The translations under genes and the position numbers were made by a program. From an uncultured Bacilli bacterium (GTDB lineage Bacteria; Bacillota_I; Bacilli_A; RF39; UBA660), in NCBI GenBank assembly GCA_934119955.1, contig CAKOSZ010000004.1:1-64000 (forward strand): a stretch of DNA of 64,000 bases, read 5' to 3'. Shown here piece after piece: positions 8,034 through 16,932 of this stretch (positions are counted from its first letter, which is position 1; every line of letters starts with the position of its first letter). Under the pieces are notes generated by a model, which was not told the origin of the DNA, did no database searches, and saw nothing but the letters and a program-made list of their open reading frames with translations.

Positions 8034-9196
8034 TTTAATTGCTCCAAGAAAGAAGAACCACGAGGAGCATCTAAATTAAAGTTATCTAAGATAGTAGCAC
8101 CTATATTAGAGAAAGTATCTAAGTTTGGAAGTCTTCTTGGATTTTGAAAATTTTTATTATAAATAATAACTGGGGTATTTTCTCTTGTATGATCAGTTCC
8201 TTTATAAGTAGGGTCATTTCCATGATCTGCTGTTATTATTAATAAGTCATCATTATTTAAATTATTTTTAATACTTTCTATATTATTATCAACTTCAATT
8301 AAAGCATTCATATAACCAATTGGATCTCTTCTATGACCATATTTTGAATCGAAATCATTTAAATTAGCAAAACAAAGTCCAGTGAAATCAACTTTTTCTG
8401 TTTCTTTAATTTTTTCTATTCCATCAGTGTTATCTTTGGTTTTAGTTGCTTTGGTAATACCACAGTTATTGAAAATATCACTTATTTTTCCAATTGAAAT
8501 AACATCAAAGTTATTGTTTTTTAAAATATCAAGACAAGTAGGAGCAGGTGGATCTAGGGCGTAATCATGGCGATTAGAGGTTCTTGTAAAATTACCAGGT
8601 TCTCCAATAAAGGGTCTTGCAATAATTCGTCCTACTTTCCATTCATCTTTTAAAGTAATTTTTCTTGCAATTTCACATATTTTATAAAGTTCTGGAACTG
8701 GAATAATACTTTCATGAGCGGCAATTTGTAAAACACTATCAGCACTTGTATATACAATAATATCCCCAGTTTTCATATGTTCTTCGCCTAATTCTTTAAT
8801 TATTTCTGTTCCACTTGCAGCAACATTACCAATTACATGATGACCACTTTTTTCTTCAAGTTCCTTAATTAATTCTTTGGGAAAACCAGTTTCTGTAAAG
8901 GTTTTTAAAGGCTTAGTTGTAAGAATTCCCATCATTTCTAAATGACCTGTTAAAGTGTCTTTGCCTATACTTTCACAAAGTCCTCTGGTGTAATAAGAAT
9001 CAGTTATATTATCTTTATTATAAATTAAATTTAATAAACCCATTTTTTCTAAATGAGGCAGTTTACCATTAGTAAATTCCATTGTATGTAAAACTGTATT
9101 TACATTAAAATCTCCAAATTCTTTTTCATCACTTGCTCCACCAATACCCACTGAATCTAAGACAATTAAAAAAATTCTTTTATATTTTTTATACAT
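8030..9196 (-). CDS. deoB: Phosphopentomutase
   Basis: Interconverts (deoxy)ribose 1-phosphate and 5-phosphate in nucleoside salvage. The 388-residue length is normal for the alkaline-phosphatase-superfamily enzyme. Metal and catalytic motifs are present: VLDSVGIGGASDEKEFGD near the N-terminus, GKDTLTGHLEMMG with the phosphorylated Thr, YTSADSVLQIAAHE, and TADHGNDPTYKGTDHTRE near the C-terminus. AAGGAGG precedes the start. alkD follows with an overlap. Confidence 0.97.
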   Translation of the reverse strand: MYKKYKRIFLIVLDSVGIGGASDEKEFGDFNVNTVLHTMEFTNGKLPHLEKMGLLNLIYNKDNITDSYYTRGLCESIGKDTLTGHLEMMGILTTKPLKTFTETGFPKELIKELEEKSGHHVIGNVAASGTEIIKELGEEHMKTGDIIVYTSADSVLQIAAHESIIPVPELYKICEIARKITLKDEWKVGRIIARPFIGEPGNFTRTSNRHDYALDPPAPTCLDILKNNNFDVISIGKISDIFNNCGITKATKTKDNTDGIEKIKETEKVDFTGLCFANLNDFDSKYGHRRDPIGYMNALIEVDNNIESIKNNLNNDDLLIITADHGNDPTYKGTDHTRENTPVIIYNKNFQNPRRLPNLDTFSNIGATILDNFNLDAPRGSSFLEQLK

Positions 9197-9365
9197 AATA
9201 TCCTCCTTAATAATTATATATTATTTATACTAACCTTTAAAGTAAAAAGTATGAAAAAGACATTTTTTGACACTAAAAAATATTAATTTCAAAAATTAAA
9301 GAAAAATTAACTAAAATTATACCAAATAATTAGACTTTGTGATATTATATTATTATGGTGATAGT

Positions 9366-10181
9366 ATGCGAATGGATAGATATAGTGATGAAGTTTTAAG
9401 TGTTGAAACAAAAACAAGAACTAATAAAAATCAAGAATTATATACAGATGTTTATATGAATAATGTATGTGTTGATATTGATAATTTAAAAAATGTTATG
9501 AAAGAAGATGATTATCAACCAACAGAAAAATTAAAATTAGTTAAAGAAAATAAATTAACTGATGTTACATATACTGATAAAGAGTATAATATTAATATTT
9601 TAATTGAAGAAGCAATTAAAAATCAAAAACAAGATAATATAAAAAGAAGTATAGATACGAAATTAGATGATATGGAAATAGATAGTTTAATTGAAAGTAT
9701 AAATGAAAATAAGGAAAGTAGGGAAAATCAAAGTGATGACTTACTTGCTGATTTAATGCCTAGAAGTGATAATACCTTAGTAATACCTCCACTTGCATCT
9801 CCCATTTTAGAAGGTGGTTATGATGACAAAGTATCAGATAATACTTTATCAACTGATAAAGAAGTAGATAAACAAAAAGAAACTTTGGAAGAAATTAACA
9901 GCCAAGATGAAGAAAAAGATAAAGATAAAGAAATTAATGATGAAACAATAAATGATAATCAAACAAGTACTAATTATGAAAAACAAGAAAATGAAGAAGA
10001 GTTTACAGATAAAGTAGAAGATGATAAAAAAGAAATAGAAAAAGATGAAGAAGTAGAAGACGAGGAAGTAGAAAATATTTTAGGTGAATCAGGACATGGT
10101 AAAATAGTTTTAATTGTATTTTTGGTTTTAATTGTTATTTTTGTTGTAATTGGAATATTATTATATAAACATATAATTTAA
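9366..10181 (+). CDS. Acidic protein with C-terminal membrane anchor
   Basis: About 271 residues. The N-terminal 110 residues are globular and of no family I recognise; the centre is a Lys/Glu/Asp-rich, probably disordered stretch; and the C-terminus is one hydrophobic helix (IVLIVFLVLIVIFVVIGILL) followed by a few residues, giving a tail-anchored topology with most of the protein in the cytoplasm. The first in-frame codon is a GTG at 9339, but the ATG at 9366 is five bases after GGTGA and is chosen. It stands alone between deoB (divergent) and the rimP operon. Confidence 0.55.
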   Translation: MRMDRYSDEVLSVETKTRTNKNQELYTDVYMNNVCVDIDNLKNVMKEDDYQPTEKLKLVKENKLTDVTYTDKEYNINILIEEAIKNQKQDNIKRSIDTKLDDMEIDSLIESINENKESRENQSDDLLADLMPRSDNTLVIPPLASPILEGGYDDKVSDNTLSTDKEVDKQKETLEEINSQDEEKDKDKEINDETINDNQTSTNYEKQENEEEFTDKVEDDKKEIEKDEEVEDEEVENILGESGHGKIVLIVFLVLIVIFVVIGILLYKHII

Positions 10182-10234
10182 AAAAATAAAAGTTTAATAT
10201 TTTAAATAAAAATTAAGAAAAACGCATATTTTTC

Positions 10235-10262
10235 TTGAATTAGTTAGAATTTATGGTATAAT
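10235..10262 (+). promoter_or_regulatory. Promoter of the rimP-nusA-infB operon
   Basis: TTGAAT (10235-10240), a 16-base spacer and TATAAT (10257-10262). The TGG before the -10 box makes it an extended -10 promoter. Confidence 0.65.
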
Positions 10263-10272
10263 TAAGATGTTT

Positions 10273-10292
10273 GAGTGGGAGAGATCCTACTC
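10273..10292 (+). promoter_or_regulatory. rimP leader hairpin
   Basis: GAGTGGGA (10273-10280), loop GAGA, TCCTACTC (10285-10292): an eight-base-pair stem with one G-U pair, located at the very 5' end of the transcript. A GAGTGGG/CCCACTC hairpin in front of rimP is common in Gram-positive bacteria; its role is not settled, and regulation of the operon is the usual suggestion. Confidence 0.6.
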
Positions 10293-10313
10293 TTTAATTT
10301 AATAAGGAGGAGT

Positions 10314-10574
10314 ATGGAAGGTAAGGTTAAGGCTTTATTAGAGAATTCTTTAAATGAATTAAATTTATATGTTTATGATGTTGTTCTTGAAAAAGAAGGA
10401 AATAATTTATTTTTAAGAATATGCTTAGATAGTGATAAATTAATTGATTTAGAAACAATTGTTTTAGCAACTAAGATAATTGATCCAATTATAACTGAGG
10501 CAGATTTAATAAGTGAACCCTATATACTAGATATATATGGTAAAAGTAAAGGAAGTGTAGAAAATGAATGCTAG
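10314..10574 (+). CDS. rimP: Ribosome maturation factor RimP, N-terminal domain only
   Basis: An 86-residue RimP. The N-terminal alpha/beta domain is intact (VKALLENSLNELNLYVYDV, then NLFLRICLDSDKLIDLETI and a final EPYILDIYGKSKGS). In normal RimP, about 150 residues long, the last segment continues into an SH3-like C-terminal domain that binds ribosomal protein S12; here translation stops instead, and nusA begins within the last codons. Position before nusA supports the identity. I chose the ATG at 10314, next to AAGGAGG. Whether the one-domain form is functional is unknown. Confidence 0.8.
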   Translation: MEGKVKALLENSLNELNLYVYDVVLEKEGNNLFLRICLDSDKLIDLETIVLATKIIDPIITEADLISEPYILDIYGKSKGSVENEC

Positions 10575-11667
10575 TGAATTTTTAAAAGCTGTTGATAATA
10601 TTGTAAAAGAAAAAAATATTGATAAAGAAATAGTATTTGAAGCAATGGAGGCTGCTTTAACAACTGCGTTTAAGAAAAATTATGGTAAAACTAATAGTAA
10701 AGTAATAATTAATCGTTTAACTGGGGATATTAAAGTTTATTCTTATTTAACAGTTATTCCAGATGATTTGAACATGGTTGATGAAGAAGGAAATAGTTAT
10801 GTTAAGGAAATTAATCCAGATATAGAAATTACTTTAAGTGAGGCTAAAAAGATTAATAAAACACTTGAAGTAGGGGATACAATTGATACTGAGATTAAAC
10901 CAAAAGAAGATTTTTCAAGAGTTGCAACTTCAACTGCTAAGCAAGTTGTTGTTCAAAAAATAAGAGAGGCTGAAAGAAGTAGCATAGTATCTGCTTTTGA
11001 AGATAAAGAAGGAGAAATGTTACTTGGGACTGTTGCTCTTGAAGATAGTGATAACTACTATATCGATCTTGGTCGTAGTAACGGAATACTTCCTAAAAAA
11101 GAAATTATTCCAGGTGAAAAGATTGAAATGGGATCTAGTATCAAAGTTTACGTTACTAAAATTGATAATACAGGAAGAAACTTAGTAATTAAATTAAGTC
11201 GTACTCATTATGGTTTTGTTAAACGTTTATTTGAACTTGAAATACCAGAATTTTCAACAGGAACAGTTTTAATGTATGCTGTTGCCAGAGAAGCAGGAGT
11301 AAGAAGTAAAGTAGCAGTTTATTCAGAAAATCCAAATTTTGATCCAATTGGAGCATGTATTGGCGAAAAAGGAACAAGAATTGCTAGTATTATTAAAGAA
11401 TTAAAAGGCGAGAAAATTGATTTAATAAAATATGATAAAGATCCAAAAATATTTATTGAAAATGCCTTATCACCTGCTAAAAACATTACAGTATTAATAA
11501 CAGATCCAAAGAAAAATGAAGCAATAGTAGTTGCAGATAAAGATAATTTCTCACTTGCAATTGGTAAAAAAGGAATTAATGCCAAACTTGCAAGTCGCTT
11601 AACAAAATATAAATTAGATATTAAAGGTGAAGATGCTGCCAAAGAACTTGGTATTAAACTTCAATAG
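10564..11667 (+). CDS. nusA: Transcription termination/antitermination factor NusA
   Basis: The 367-residue protein binds RNA polymerase and modulates pausing, termination and antitermination. It has the N-terminal polymerase-binding domain (residues 1 to about 125), an S1 domain (about 130-200, with GTVALEDSDNYYIDLG) and two KH domains (about 200-345, with ACIGEKGTRIASIIKELKGE and LAIGKKGINAKLASRL). It lacks the acidic repeats of proteobacterial NusA, as is normal in Firmicutes. It overlaps the rimP end by eleven bases. Confidence 0.97.
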   Translation: MNASEFLKAVDNIVKEKNIDKEIVFEAMEAALTTAFKKNYGKTNSKVIINRLTGDIKVYSYLTVIPDDLNMVDEEGNSYVKEINPDIEITLSEAKKINKTLEVGDTIDTEIKPKEDFSRVATSTAKQVVVQKIREAERSSIVSAFEDKEGEMLLGTVALEDSDNYYIDLGRSNGILPKKEIIPGEKIEMGSSIKVYVTKIDNTGRNLVIKLSRTHYGFVKRLFELEIPEFSTGTVLMYAVAREAGVRSKVAVYSENPNFDPIGACIGEKGTRIASIIKELKGEKIDLIKYDKDPKIFIENALSPAKNITVLITDPKKNEAIVVADKDNFSLAIGKKGINAKLASRLTKYKLDIKGEDAAKELGIKLQ

Positions 11668-11674
11668 GTGAATT

Positions 11675-11941
11675 ATGAAGGTAAAAAAAATACCAATGCG
11701 TACATGCGTTGTTACCAGAGAAAAATATGAAAAAAGAGAACTTCTTAGAATTGTTAAAGACAAAGATGGTAGTTTATCAGTTGATGAAACTGGCAAAATG
11801 AACGGAAGAGGTGCTTACATAAAAAAAGACTTAGAAGTTTTAAATCTTGCTAAGAAAAATAAGGCCTTAGAGAAAAACTTAGAATGTAATATTCCTGACT
11901 TTATTTATGAAGAAATAGAGGCAATTATAAATAAAAATTAG
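11675..11941 (+). CDS. ylxR: YlxR family RNA-binding protein
   Basis: An 88-residue DUF448/YlxR protein. The KIPMRTCVVTREKYEKRELL start and the GRGAYIKKD motif are the family signature; related proteins bind RNA, and one has been reported to act on RNase P. It sits between nusA and infB as in most Firmicutes. The L7Ae-like ylxQ that often follows it is absent here, with infB starting 14 bases later. GGTGA precedes the ATG. Confidence 0.93.
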   Translation: MKVKKIPMRTCVVTREKYEKRELLRIVKDKDGSLSVDETGKMNGRGAYIKKDLEVLNLAKKNKALEKNLECNIPDFIYEEIEAIINKN

Positions 11942-11955
11942 AAAGAGGTGTTAAT

Positions 11956-14067
11956 ATGAGTATTTTAGAGTATGCATTAGATGTAAATAAAGATGTATCT
12001 TATATCATTGATCTATGTAAAAGTTTAAATATTAAACATGAAAGAGAAGATGATTTTTTAACTGATGAGGAGATAATTTTACTAGATAATGAAATAGATT
12101 CTTTAAAAGAAAATGAAAATCCTGATTATGAAATTGATGAAGAACTAGAAAGTAAAGTTGATAATTTAGTTAGTAAAATTGATATTGACTTAGATGAAGT
12201 TAGTTCTAAAAAAGAAAAAGTAAAAACCAAAGTAGATAGTAAAAACGATGCTAAAATTAAATTCCAAAAGAATAAAAAAGAAATTTATAAACATCGTAAT
12301 AAACTAATGGATAATAAAAGTGAAGATGATGTTATAGTTTATCATGAAAAAATGACACCAGGAACTCTGGCAGGACTTTTAAAAGTAAATGCAAGTGAGA
12401 TTATTAAAAAATTATTTAACTTAGGTATTATGGCTAACGTTAATCAAAATTTAAACTTTGAAACAGTTGAACTTTTATTACTTGATTATAATAAAAAATT
12501 AAAAAATGAAGAAAGTGTTGACAAGGCTAATTTTGAAAAATATGAGATAGTTGATAATGAAAGTGATTTATTACCACGTCCCCCAGTTATTACTATTATG
12601 GGGCATGTTGATCATGGTAAAACAACTTTACTTGATACAATTAGAAAAACAAGTGTTGCCAGTTTAGAGGCTGGGGGAATTACCCAAGCAATCGGGGCAT
12701 ATCAAGTTGTGGTAAATGGGAAAAAAGTAACATTTATTGATACCCCGGGACATGAAGCATTTACAAAAATGCGTTCACGTGGAGCAAGTGTAACTGATAT
12801 AGTTGTTTTAATTGTAGCAGCCAATGATGGAGTAATGCCCCAAACAAAAGAAGCAATTGATCATGCCAAAGCCGCTGGGGTTCCAATCGTTGTTGCTGTT
12901 AATAAAATAGATTTACCAGAAGCAAATGTTGATAGAGTTTTAACTGAATTAACTGAGTATGGACTTGTACCAGAAAAATTTGGTGGTGATGTTATAACTT
13001 GTAATATCTCGGCTAAAAAAGGAGATGGGGTAAAAGAATTATTAGAAACTCTTCTTTTAGTAAGTGAACTTGAAGACTTAAAAGCAAATCCTAATCGTTA
13101 TGCAACAGGAACTGTTCTTGAAGCAAGAAATGACTCTAAGGTTGGAAGTATTGCTACTTTACTTGTTCAAAGTGGAACTCTTCGTTTAGGAGATCCGGTT
13201 GTAATTGGAACAAGTTATGGTAAAATAAGAACTTTAAAAGATGATAAAGGAAATAATATTACGAGTGCAACTCCATCAACCCCAGTTGAAATAACAGGTA
13301 TTAATGAATTACCTCTTGCCGGGGATAAATTCATGGCTTTTGAAACTGAAAAAGAAGCCAGAACAATTTCTTTGGAAAGACAAGTAAGAAGCAAGAGTGT
13401 TGATACTAATAAAGCTGGAATGAGTTTAGAAGACTTGTTTGGCATGGTTGAAGCCGGAGAAAAAGAAATCAATGTTGTTTTAAAATGCGATGTTAAAGGT
13501 AGTGAAGAAGCAGTTAAACAATCTTTATCTAAAATTAATATAGACGGAGTTTGGATAAATGTTATTCGTAGTGGAGTAGGAGCAATTACAGAAAGTGATA
13601 TTATTCTTGCTGATGCTTCTCATGCTATAATTATTGGTTTTAACGTAAGACCTAATTCAAAAATTATGGACTTCGCCAAAGAAAAAAATGTTGATATAAG
13701 ATTATACAATATTATTTATAAAGTAGTAGAAGATATGGAAAGTGCAATCAAAGGAATGCTTGATCCGGTCTATGAAGAAGTTGTTTTAGGAGAGGCTGAG
13801 GTAAGACAAATATTTAAATTTTCAAAAATTGGTATTATTGCAGGTTCTCATGTTAATAAAGGTGTTATTAAAAATAATAGTGATGCAAGAGTTATTCGTG
13901 ATGGAGTAGTAATTTATACTGGTAAAATCGGATCTTTACAAAGAGAAAAAGATAGTGTTAAAGAAGTTAAAAATGGTTATGATTGTGGTATTACAATTGA
14001 ATCATTCCAAGATATTAAAGAAGGGGATATCATTGAAACATTTACAAATGTCGAGGTGAAAAAATAA
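11956..14067 (+). CDS. infB: Translation initiation factor IF-2
   Basis: GTPase that brings initiator fMet-tRNA to the 30S subunit. The 703 residues comprise a charged N-terminal region with the IF2 N domain (about 130-200, TPGTLAGLLKVNASEIIKKL), the G domain starting with GHVDHGKT at residue 216, then DTPGHEAF and NKID, followed by domains II, III and the C-terminal fMet-tRNA-binding barrel. The length is close to that of other Bacilli. rbfA overlaps its stop by one base. Confidence 0.98.
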   Translation: MSILEYALDVNKDVSYIIDLCKSLNIKHEREDDFLTDEEIILLDNEIDSLKENENPDYEIDEELESKVDNLVSKIDIDLDEVSSKKEKVKTKVDSKNDAKIKFQKNKKEIYKHRNKLMDNKSEDDVIVYHEKMTPGTLAGLLKVNASEIIKKLFNLGIMANVNQNLNFETVELLLLDYNKKLKNEESVDKANFEKYEIVDNESDLLPRPPVITIMGHVDHGKTTLLDTIRKTSVASLEAGGITQAIGAYQVVVNGKKVTFIDTPGHEAFTKMRSRGASVTDIVVLIVAANDGVMPQTKEAIDHAKAAGVPIVVAVNKIDLPEANVDRVLTELTEYGLVPEKFGGDVITCNISAKKGDGVKELLETLLLVSELEDLKANPNRYATGTVLEARNDSKVGSIATLLVQSGTLRLGDPVVIGTSYGKIRTLKDDKGNNITSATPSTPVEITGINELPLAGDKFMAFETEKEARTISLERQVRSKSVDTNKAGMSLEDLFGMVEAGEKEINVVLKCDVKGSEEAVKQSLSKINIDGVWINVIRSGVGAITESDIILADASHAIIIGFNVRPNSKIMDFAKEKNVDIRLYNIIYKVVEDMESAIKGMLDPVYEEVVLGEAEVRQIFKFSKIGIIAGSHVNKGVIKNNSDARVIRDGVVIYTGKIGSLQREKDSVKEVKNGYDCGITIESFQDIKEGDIIETFTNVEVKK

Positions 14068-14402
14068 TGCAATCAGTTAAATTAGAACGATACAATAATG
14101 CTTTTATGGAAGAGTTGAATATTATCTTTGGAACCGAAGTTAAAAATGAAGTTTTAAAAAGTGTAGTTGTAACAAGTGCTAAAATTACTAATGATTTAAG
14201 TTTTGCTAAAATATATTATACTTGTTTTAATGAAGATAAAAAATTAGTTGCCAAAGAGTTAATGACTAGCGAAGGCTATTTAAGAACAATGCTTGCTAAA
14301 AGAATTGATATGCGTCATACCCCAGAACTTAACTTTGTCTATGATGAGTCACTTGAATATGCTAAACGAATAGAAGATAAAATAAAAGAGATAAATAGTT
14401 AA
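14067..14402 (+). CDS. rbfA: Ribosome-binding factor A
   Basis: The 111-residue KH-like protein binds the 30S subunit late in maturation and helps 16S rRNA processing. It shows the family pattern: VKLERYNNAFMEELNIIF at the N-terminus, VTSAKITNDLSFAKIYYTC in the centre, and MRHTPELNFVYDESLEYAKRIEDKI at the C-terminus. Its start overlaps the infB stop and the acyltransferase gene begins one base after it. Confidence 0.95.
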   Translation: MQSVKLERYNNAFMEELNIIFGTEVKNEVLKSVVVTSAKITNDLSFAKIYYTCFNEDKKLVAKELMTSEGYLRTMLAKRIDMRHTPELNFVYDESLEYAKRIEDKIKEINS

Positions 14403-14403
14403 T

Positions 14404-15321
14404 ATGAAAGAAAGTTTTAAGTTTTTATCCCGAGATGAAGAAAAAAAACTAACCAAAGAAAAGCAAAAAGAATATTATTTAAAAATAAGAGAGTATTATC
14501 AAAATCAAAAATTATTACAAGATAAAACTTTAAAAGATATTCATGAAATTTATCAAGTTCTTGCTAAAAAAGTTAGAAATTTTGAACTTGAAGTTAATGG
14601 TCAAGAAAATATTATGGATGATACATATATATTTGCTTGTAATCACTCAAATAGTCATGATTATTACATATTGCAAGAAATTTTACATGATAATTTTTAT
14701 TCTTTATGTGCTAAGGATAGTTTAAATATGATGAATAGAATTTTATTAAAACTTGGATCATGTGTTTTTATTGATAGAACAAATCCTTTTTCAGCATTTA
14801 ATGGAAGAAATGCTTTAATTGAAAAAGTTTTACAAAAAAGAAATGTTGTAATTTTTCCAGAAGGAACTTGGTGTGTGCACCCTGCCAAGTTACTTCTCCC
14901 ATTTCATATGGGGGTAATAAAAATTGCCAAAATAACAGGAAAACCTATAATTCCTATTGTAATCGAATACATAGAAACCGATAAAATTGAGTGTCAAGAA
15001 CGTGATATGATAAAAAAATGTATTGTTACAATAGGAAAACCTCTATATGTTCAAATTACTGATGATGAAAAAGATAAACTTGTAGAATTACGAAATACTA
15101 TGGCATCTTTAAAATGGGAAGTGTACGAAAAACAACCATCTTTAAAACGCGATGAGTTAGATTTTGATGTTTACTCAAATCATGATGCTTTGAAAATGGA
15201 TACTAAAATGTTTAAATATGATTATCAAAAAGAAGAAGAATATATCTATGGAAATGATGATTATCTATACAGAGAGTATCCAATAAATAGAATATTTGTT
15301 AAAAAACAAAAAGACTTTTAG
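14404..15321 (+). CDS. 1-acyl-sn-glycerol-3-phosphate acyltransferase family protein
   Basis: Lysophosphatidate-type acyltransferase (PlsC/PF01553). The HX4D catalytic box NHSNSHDYY is at residues 80-88 and the FPEGTWC phosphate-binding box is near residue 155. It differs from short PlsC by a lysine/glutamine-rich N-terminal extension and a C-terminal extension of about 80 residues without membrane helices, so substrate specificity is uncertain. It directly follows rbfA, and the next gene has its own T-box leader. Confidence 0.8.
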   Translation: MKESFKFLSRDEEKKLTKEKQKEYYLKIREYYQNQKLLQDKTLKDIHEIYQVLAKKVRNFELEVNGQENIMDDTYIFACNHSNSHDYYILQEILHDNFYSLCAKDSLNMMNRILLKLGSCVFIDRTNPFSAFNGRNALIEKVLQKRNVVIFPEGTWCVHPAKLLLPFHMGVIKIAKITGKPIIPIVIEYIETDKIECQERDMIKKCIVTIGKPLYVQITDDEKDKLVELRNTMASLKWEVYEKQPSLKRDELDFDVYSNHDALKMDTKMFKYDYQKEEEYIYGNDDYLYREYPINRIFVKKQKDF

Positions 15322-15339
15322 AAAAATATAGTTAAACTA

Positions 15340-15368
15340 TTTACAAAAATAAAAAAAATATATATAAT
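15340..15368 (+). promoter_or_regulatory. Promoter of glycyl-tRNA synthetase gene
   Basis: TTTACA (15340-15345), a 17-base spacer and TATAAT (15363-15368). It puts the transcript start near 15375, which fixes the T-box leader at only about 110 bases before its T run. Confidence 0.7.
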
Positions 15369-15374
15369 ATAATT

Positions 15375-15487
15375 TATAAAACGAAGACGGGCTTGGAAAC
15401 CTATCAGTTATATAGTTAGAGGGATTCTTAGGAATAAGTAAAGTGGAACCGCGGTAAATCGTCTTTACATCTTAGGAATTCTTTTTT
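15375..15487 (+). promoter_or_regulatory. Compact glycine T-box leader
   Basis: The T-box core AAGTGGAACCGCGG lies at 15441-15454. TAAAG (15439-15443) can pair with CTTTA, and GCG with CGT, to make the antiterminator, leaving UGGA in the bulge. ATTCTTAGGA (15424-15433) can pair with TCTTAGGAAT (15470-15479), followed by a T run, as the terminator. The T-box bulge binds the 3' end of uncharged tRNA; UGGA fits tRNA-Gly ending UCCA, and the tRNA-Gly in this window does end UCCA. Only about 50 bases are left for stem I, far fewer than in typical glyQS leaders. Specifier candidates are GGC at 15390-15392 and GGA at 15395-15397; I cannot decide between them. Confidence 0.75.
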
Positions 15488-15504
15488 ATTTAGGAGGAAA
15501 ATTT

Positions 15505-16872
15505 ATGAAAATGGAAGATTTAGTTAATTATTGTAAACAATATGGATTTATATTTCAAGGAAGTGAAATATATGGAGGACTTGCTAATACTTGGGATTTT
15601 GGACCAGTTGGAGCATTATTAAAAGAAAATGTTAAAAAGGCTTGGCTTAAAAAGTTTGTTCAAGAAGATCCTAATAATGTAGGACTTGATTCAGCAATTT
15701 TAATGAATCCTAAAACATGGGAAGCCTCAGGTCATTTAAAAACATTTGCTGATCCACTAATAGATTGCAAGGAATGTAAAACAAGACATCGTGCCGATAA
15801 TTTAATAAACGATTATACTAACTCTAATAAAGGTGATATGATGACAAACGAAGAGAGGATGGAATTTATTAAAACTAAAAAAGTACCTTGTCCAAAATGT
15901 GGTAAATCTAATTTCACTGATATTAGACAATTTAATCTAATGTTTAAAACTTTTCAAGGTGTAACGGAAGATGCAAAAGCAACAATTTATTTACGTCCAG
16001 AAACTGCCCAAGGAATATTTGTTAACTTTTTAAATGTTCAAAGAAGTATGCGTTTAAAAGTACCTTTTGGTATAGGACAAGTAGGTAAGAGTTTTCGTAA
16101 TGAAATAACTCCTGGTAACTTTATTTTTAGAGTTAGAGAATTTGAACAAATGGAACTTGAATTTTTCTGTAAACCAGGAACTGAACTTGAATGGCATAAA
16201 TACTATAAAGAATATTGTTTTAATTACTTATTAAGTCTTGGAATTAACAAAGATAAATTAAGACTTCGTGATCACTCGCAAGAAGAACTATGTTTTTATA
16301 GTAATGCAACAACTGATATAGAATATAAATTTCCATTTGGTTGGGGAGAACTTTGGGGAATCGCAAGCCGTACTGATTATGATTTAAAACAACATCAAAG
16401 TGTATCAGGAGAAAGTATGTTGTATCTTGATCCTGAAACCAATGAAAAATATATTCCCTATGTAATTGAACCATCAGTTGGGGTTGAAAGAACAGTTTTA
16501 ACAGTTCTTTGTGATTCATATGAAAAAGAAGAATTAGACGATGGAACAAGTCGTGAAGTTATGAAATTTCATCCTTTCTTAGCACCATATAAAGTAGCAG
16601 TTTTACCACTTGTTAAAAAATTTCATCAAGAGCATGCTCTTGAAATTTATAAAGAATTAAGTAAAAGTTTTATGACAACTTATGATGAGGCAGGTAATAT
16701 TGGTAAACGTTACAGAAGATGTGATGCCATTGGAACTCCATTTTGTATAACTGTTGATGATGAAACAATAAAAAATAATACAGTTACAATAAGAGATAGA
16801 GATACAATGGAACAAATTACACTAAATTTAGATGAAGTTGTAAACTATATTCAAGAAAAAATAAAATTTTAA
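15505..16872 (+). CDS. glyS: Glycine--tRNA ligase, single-chain type
   Basis: Class II synthetase of the homodimeric (alpha2) type found in many Gram-positives, archaea and eukaryotes, unlike the alpha2beta2 enzyme. The 455 residues contain the YGFIFQGSEIYGG N-terminus, GPVGALLKENVKKAW (motif 1 area), the YLRPETAQGIFVNF and SFRNEITPGNFIFRVREFEQ motif 2 region, and EPSVGVERT motif 3, followed by the anticodon-binding domain from about 360. AGGAGG precedes the start. Expression is controlled by the T-box in front. Confidence 0.97.
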   Translation: MKMEDLVNYCKQYGFIFQGSEIYGGLANTWDFGPVGALLKENVKKAWLKKFVQEDPNNVGLDSAILMNPKTWEASGHLKTFADPLIDCKECKTRHRADNLINDYTNSNKGDMMTNEERMEFIKTKKVPCPKCGKSNFTDIRQFNLMFKTFQGVTEDAKATIYLRPETAQGIFVNFLNVQRSMRLKVPFGIGQVGKSFRNEITPGNFIFRVREFEQMELEFFCKPGTELEWHKYYKEYCFNYLLSLGINKDKLRLRDHSQEELCFYSNATTDIEYKFPFGWGELWGIASRTDYDLKQHQSVSGESMLYLDPETNEKYIPYVIEPSVGVERTVLTVLCDSYEKEELDDGTSREVMKFHPFLAPYKVAVLPLVKKFHQEHALEIYKELSKSFMTTYDEAGNIGKRYRRCDAIGTPFCITVDDETIKNNTVTIRDRDTMEQITLNLDEVVNYIQEKIKF

Positions 16873-16894
16873 GCATAGTATCTATGCTTTTTTT
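16871..16894 (+). terminator. Rho-independent terminator after glyS
   Basis: AAGCATAG (16871-16878), three-base loop, CTATGCTT (16882-16889), then a T run. It overlaps the stop codon. Confidence 0.8.
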
Positions 16895-16932
16895 AAAAAT
16901 TATGCTATACTTTATTTAGAATAGAGGTATAC

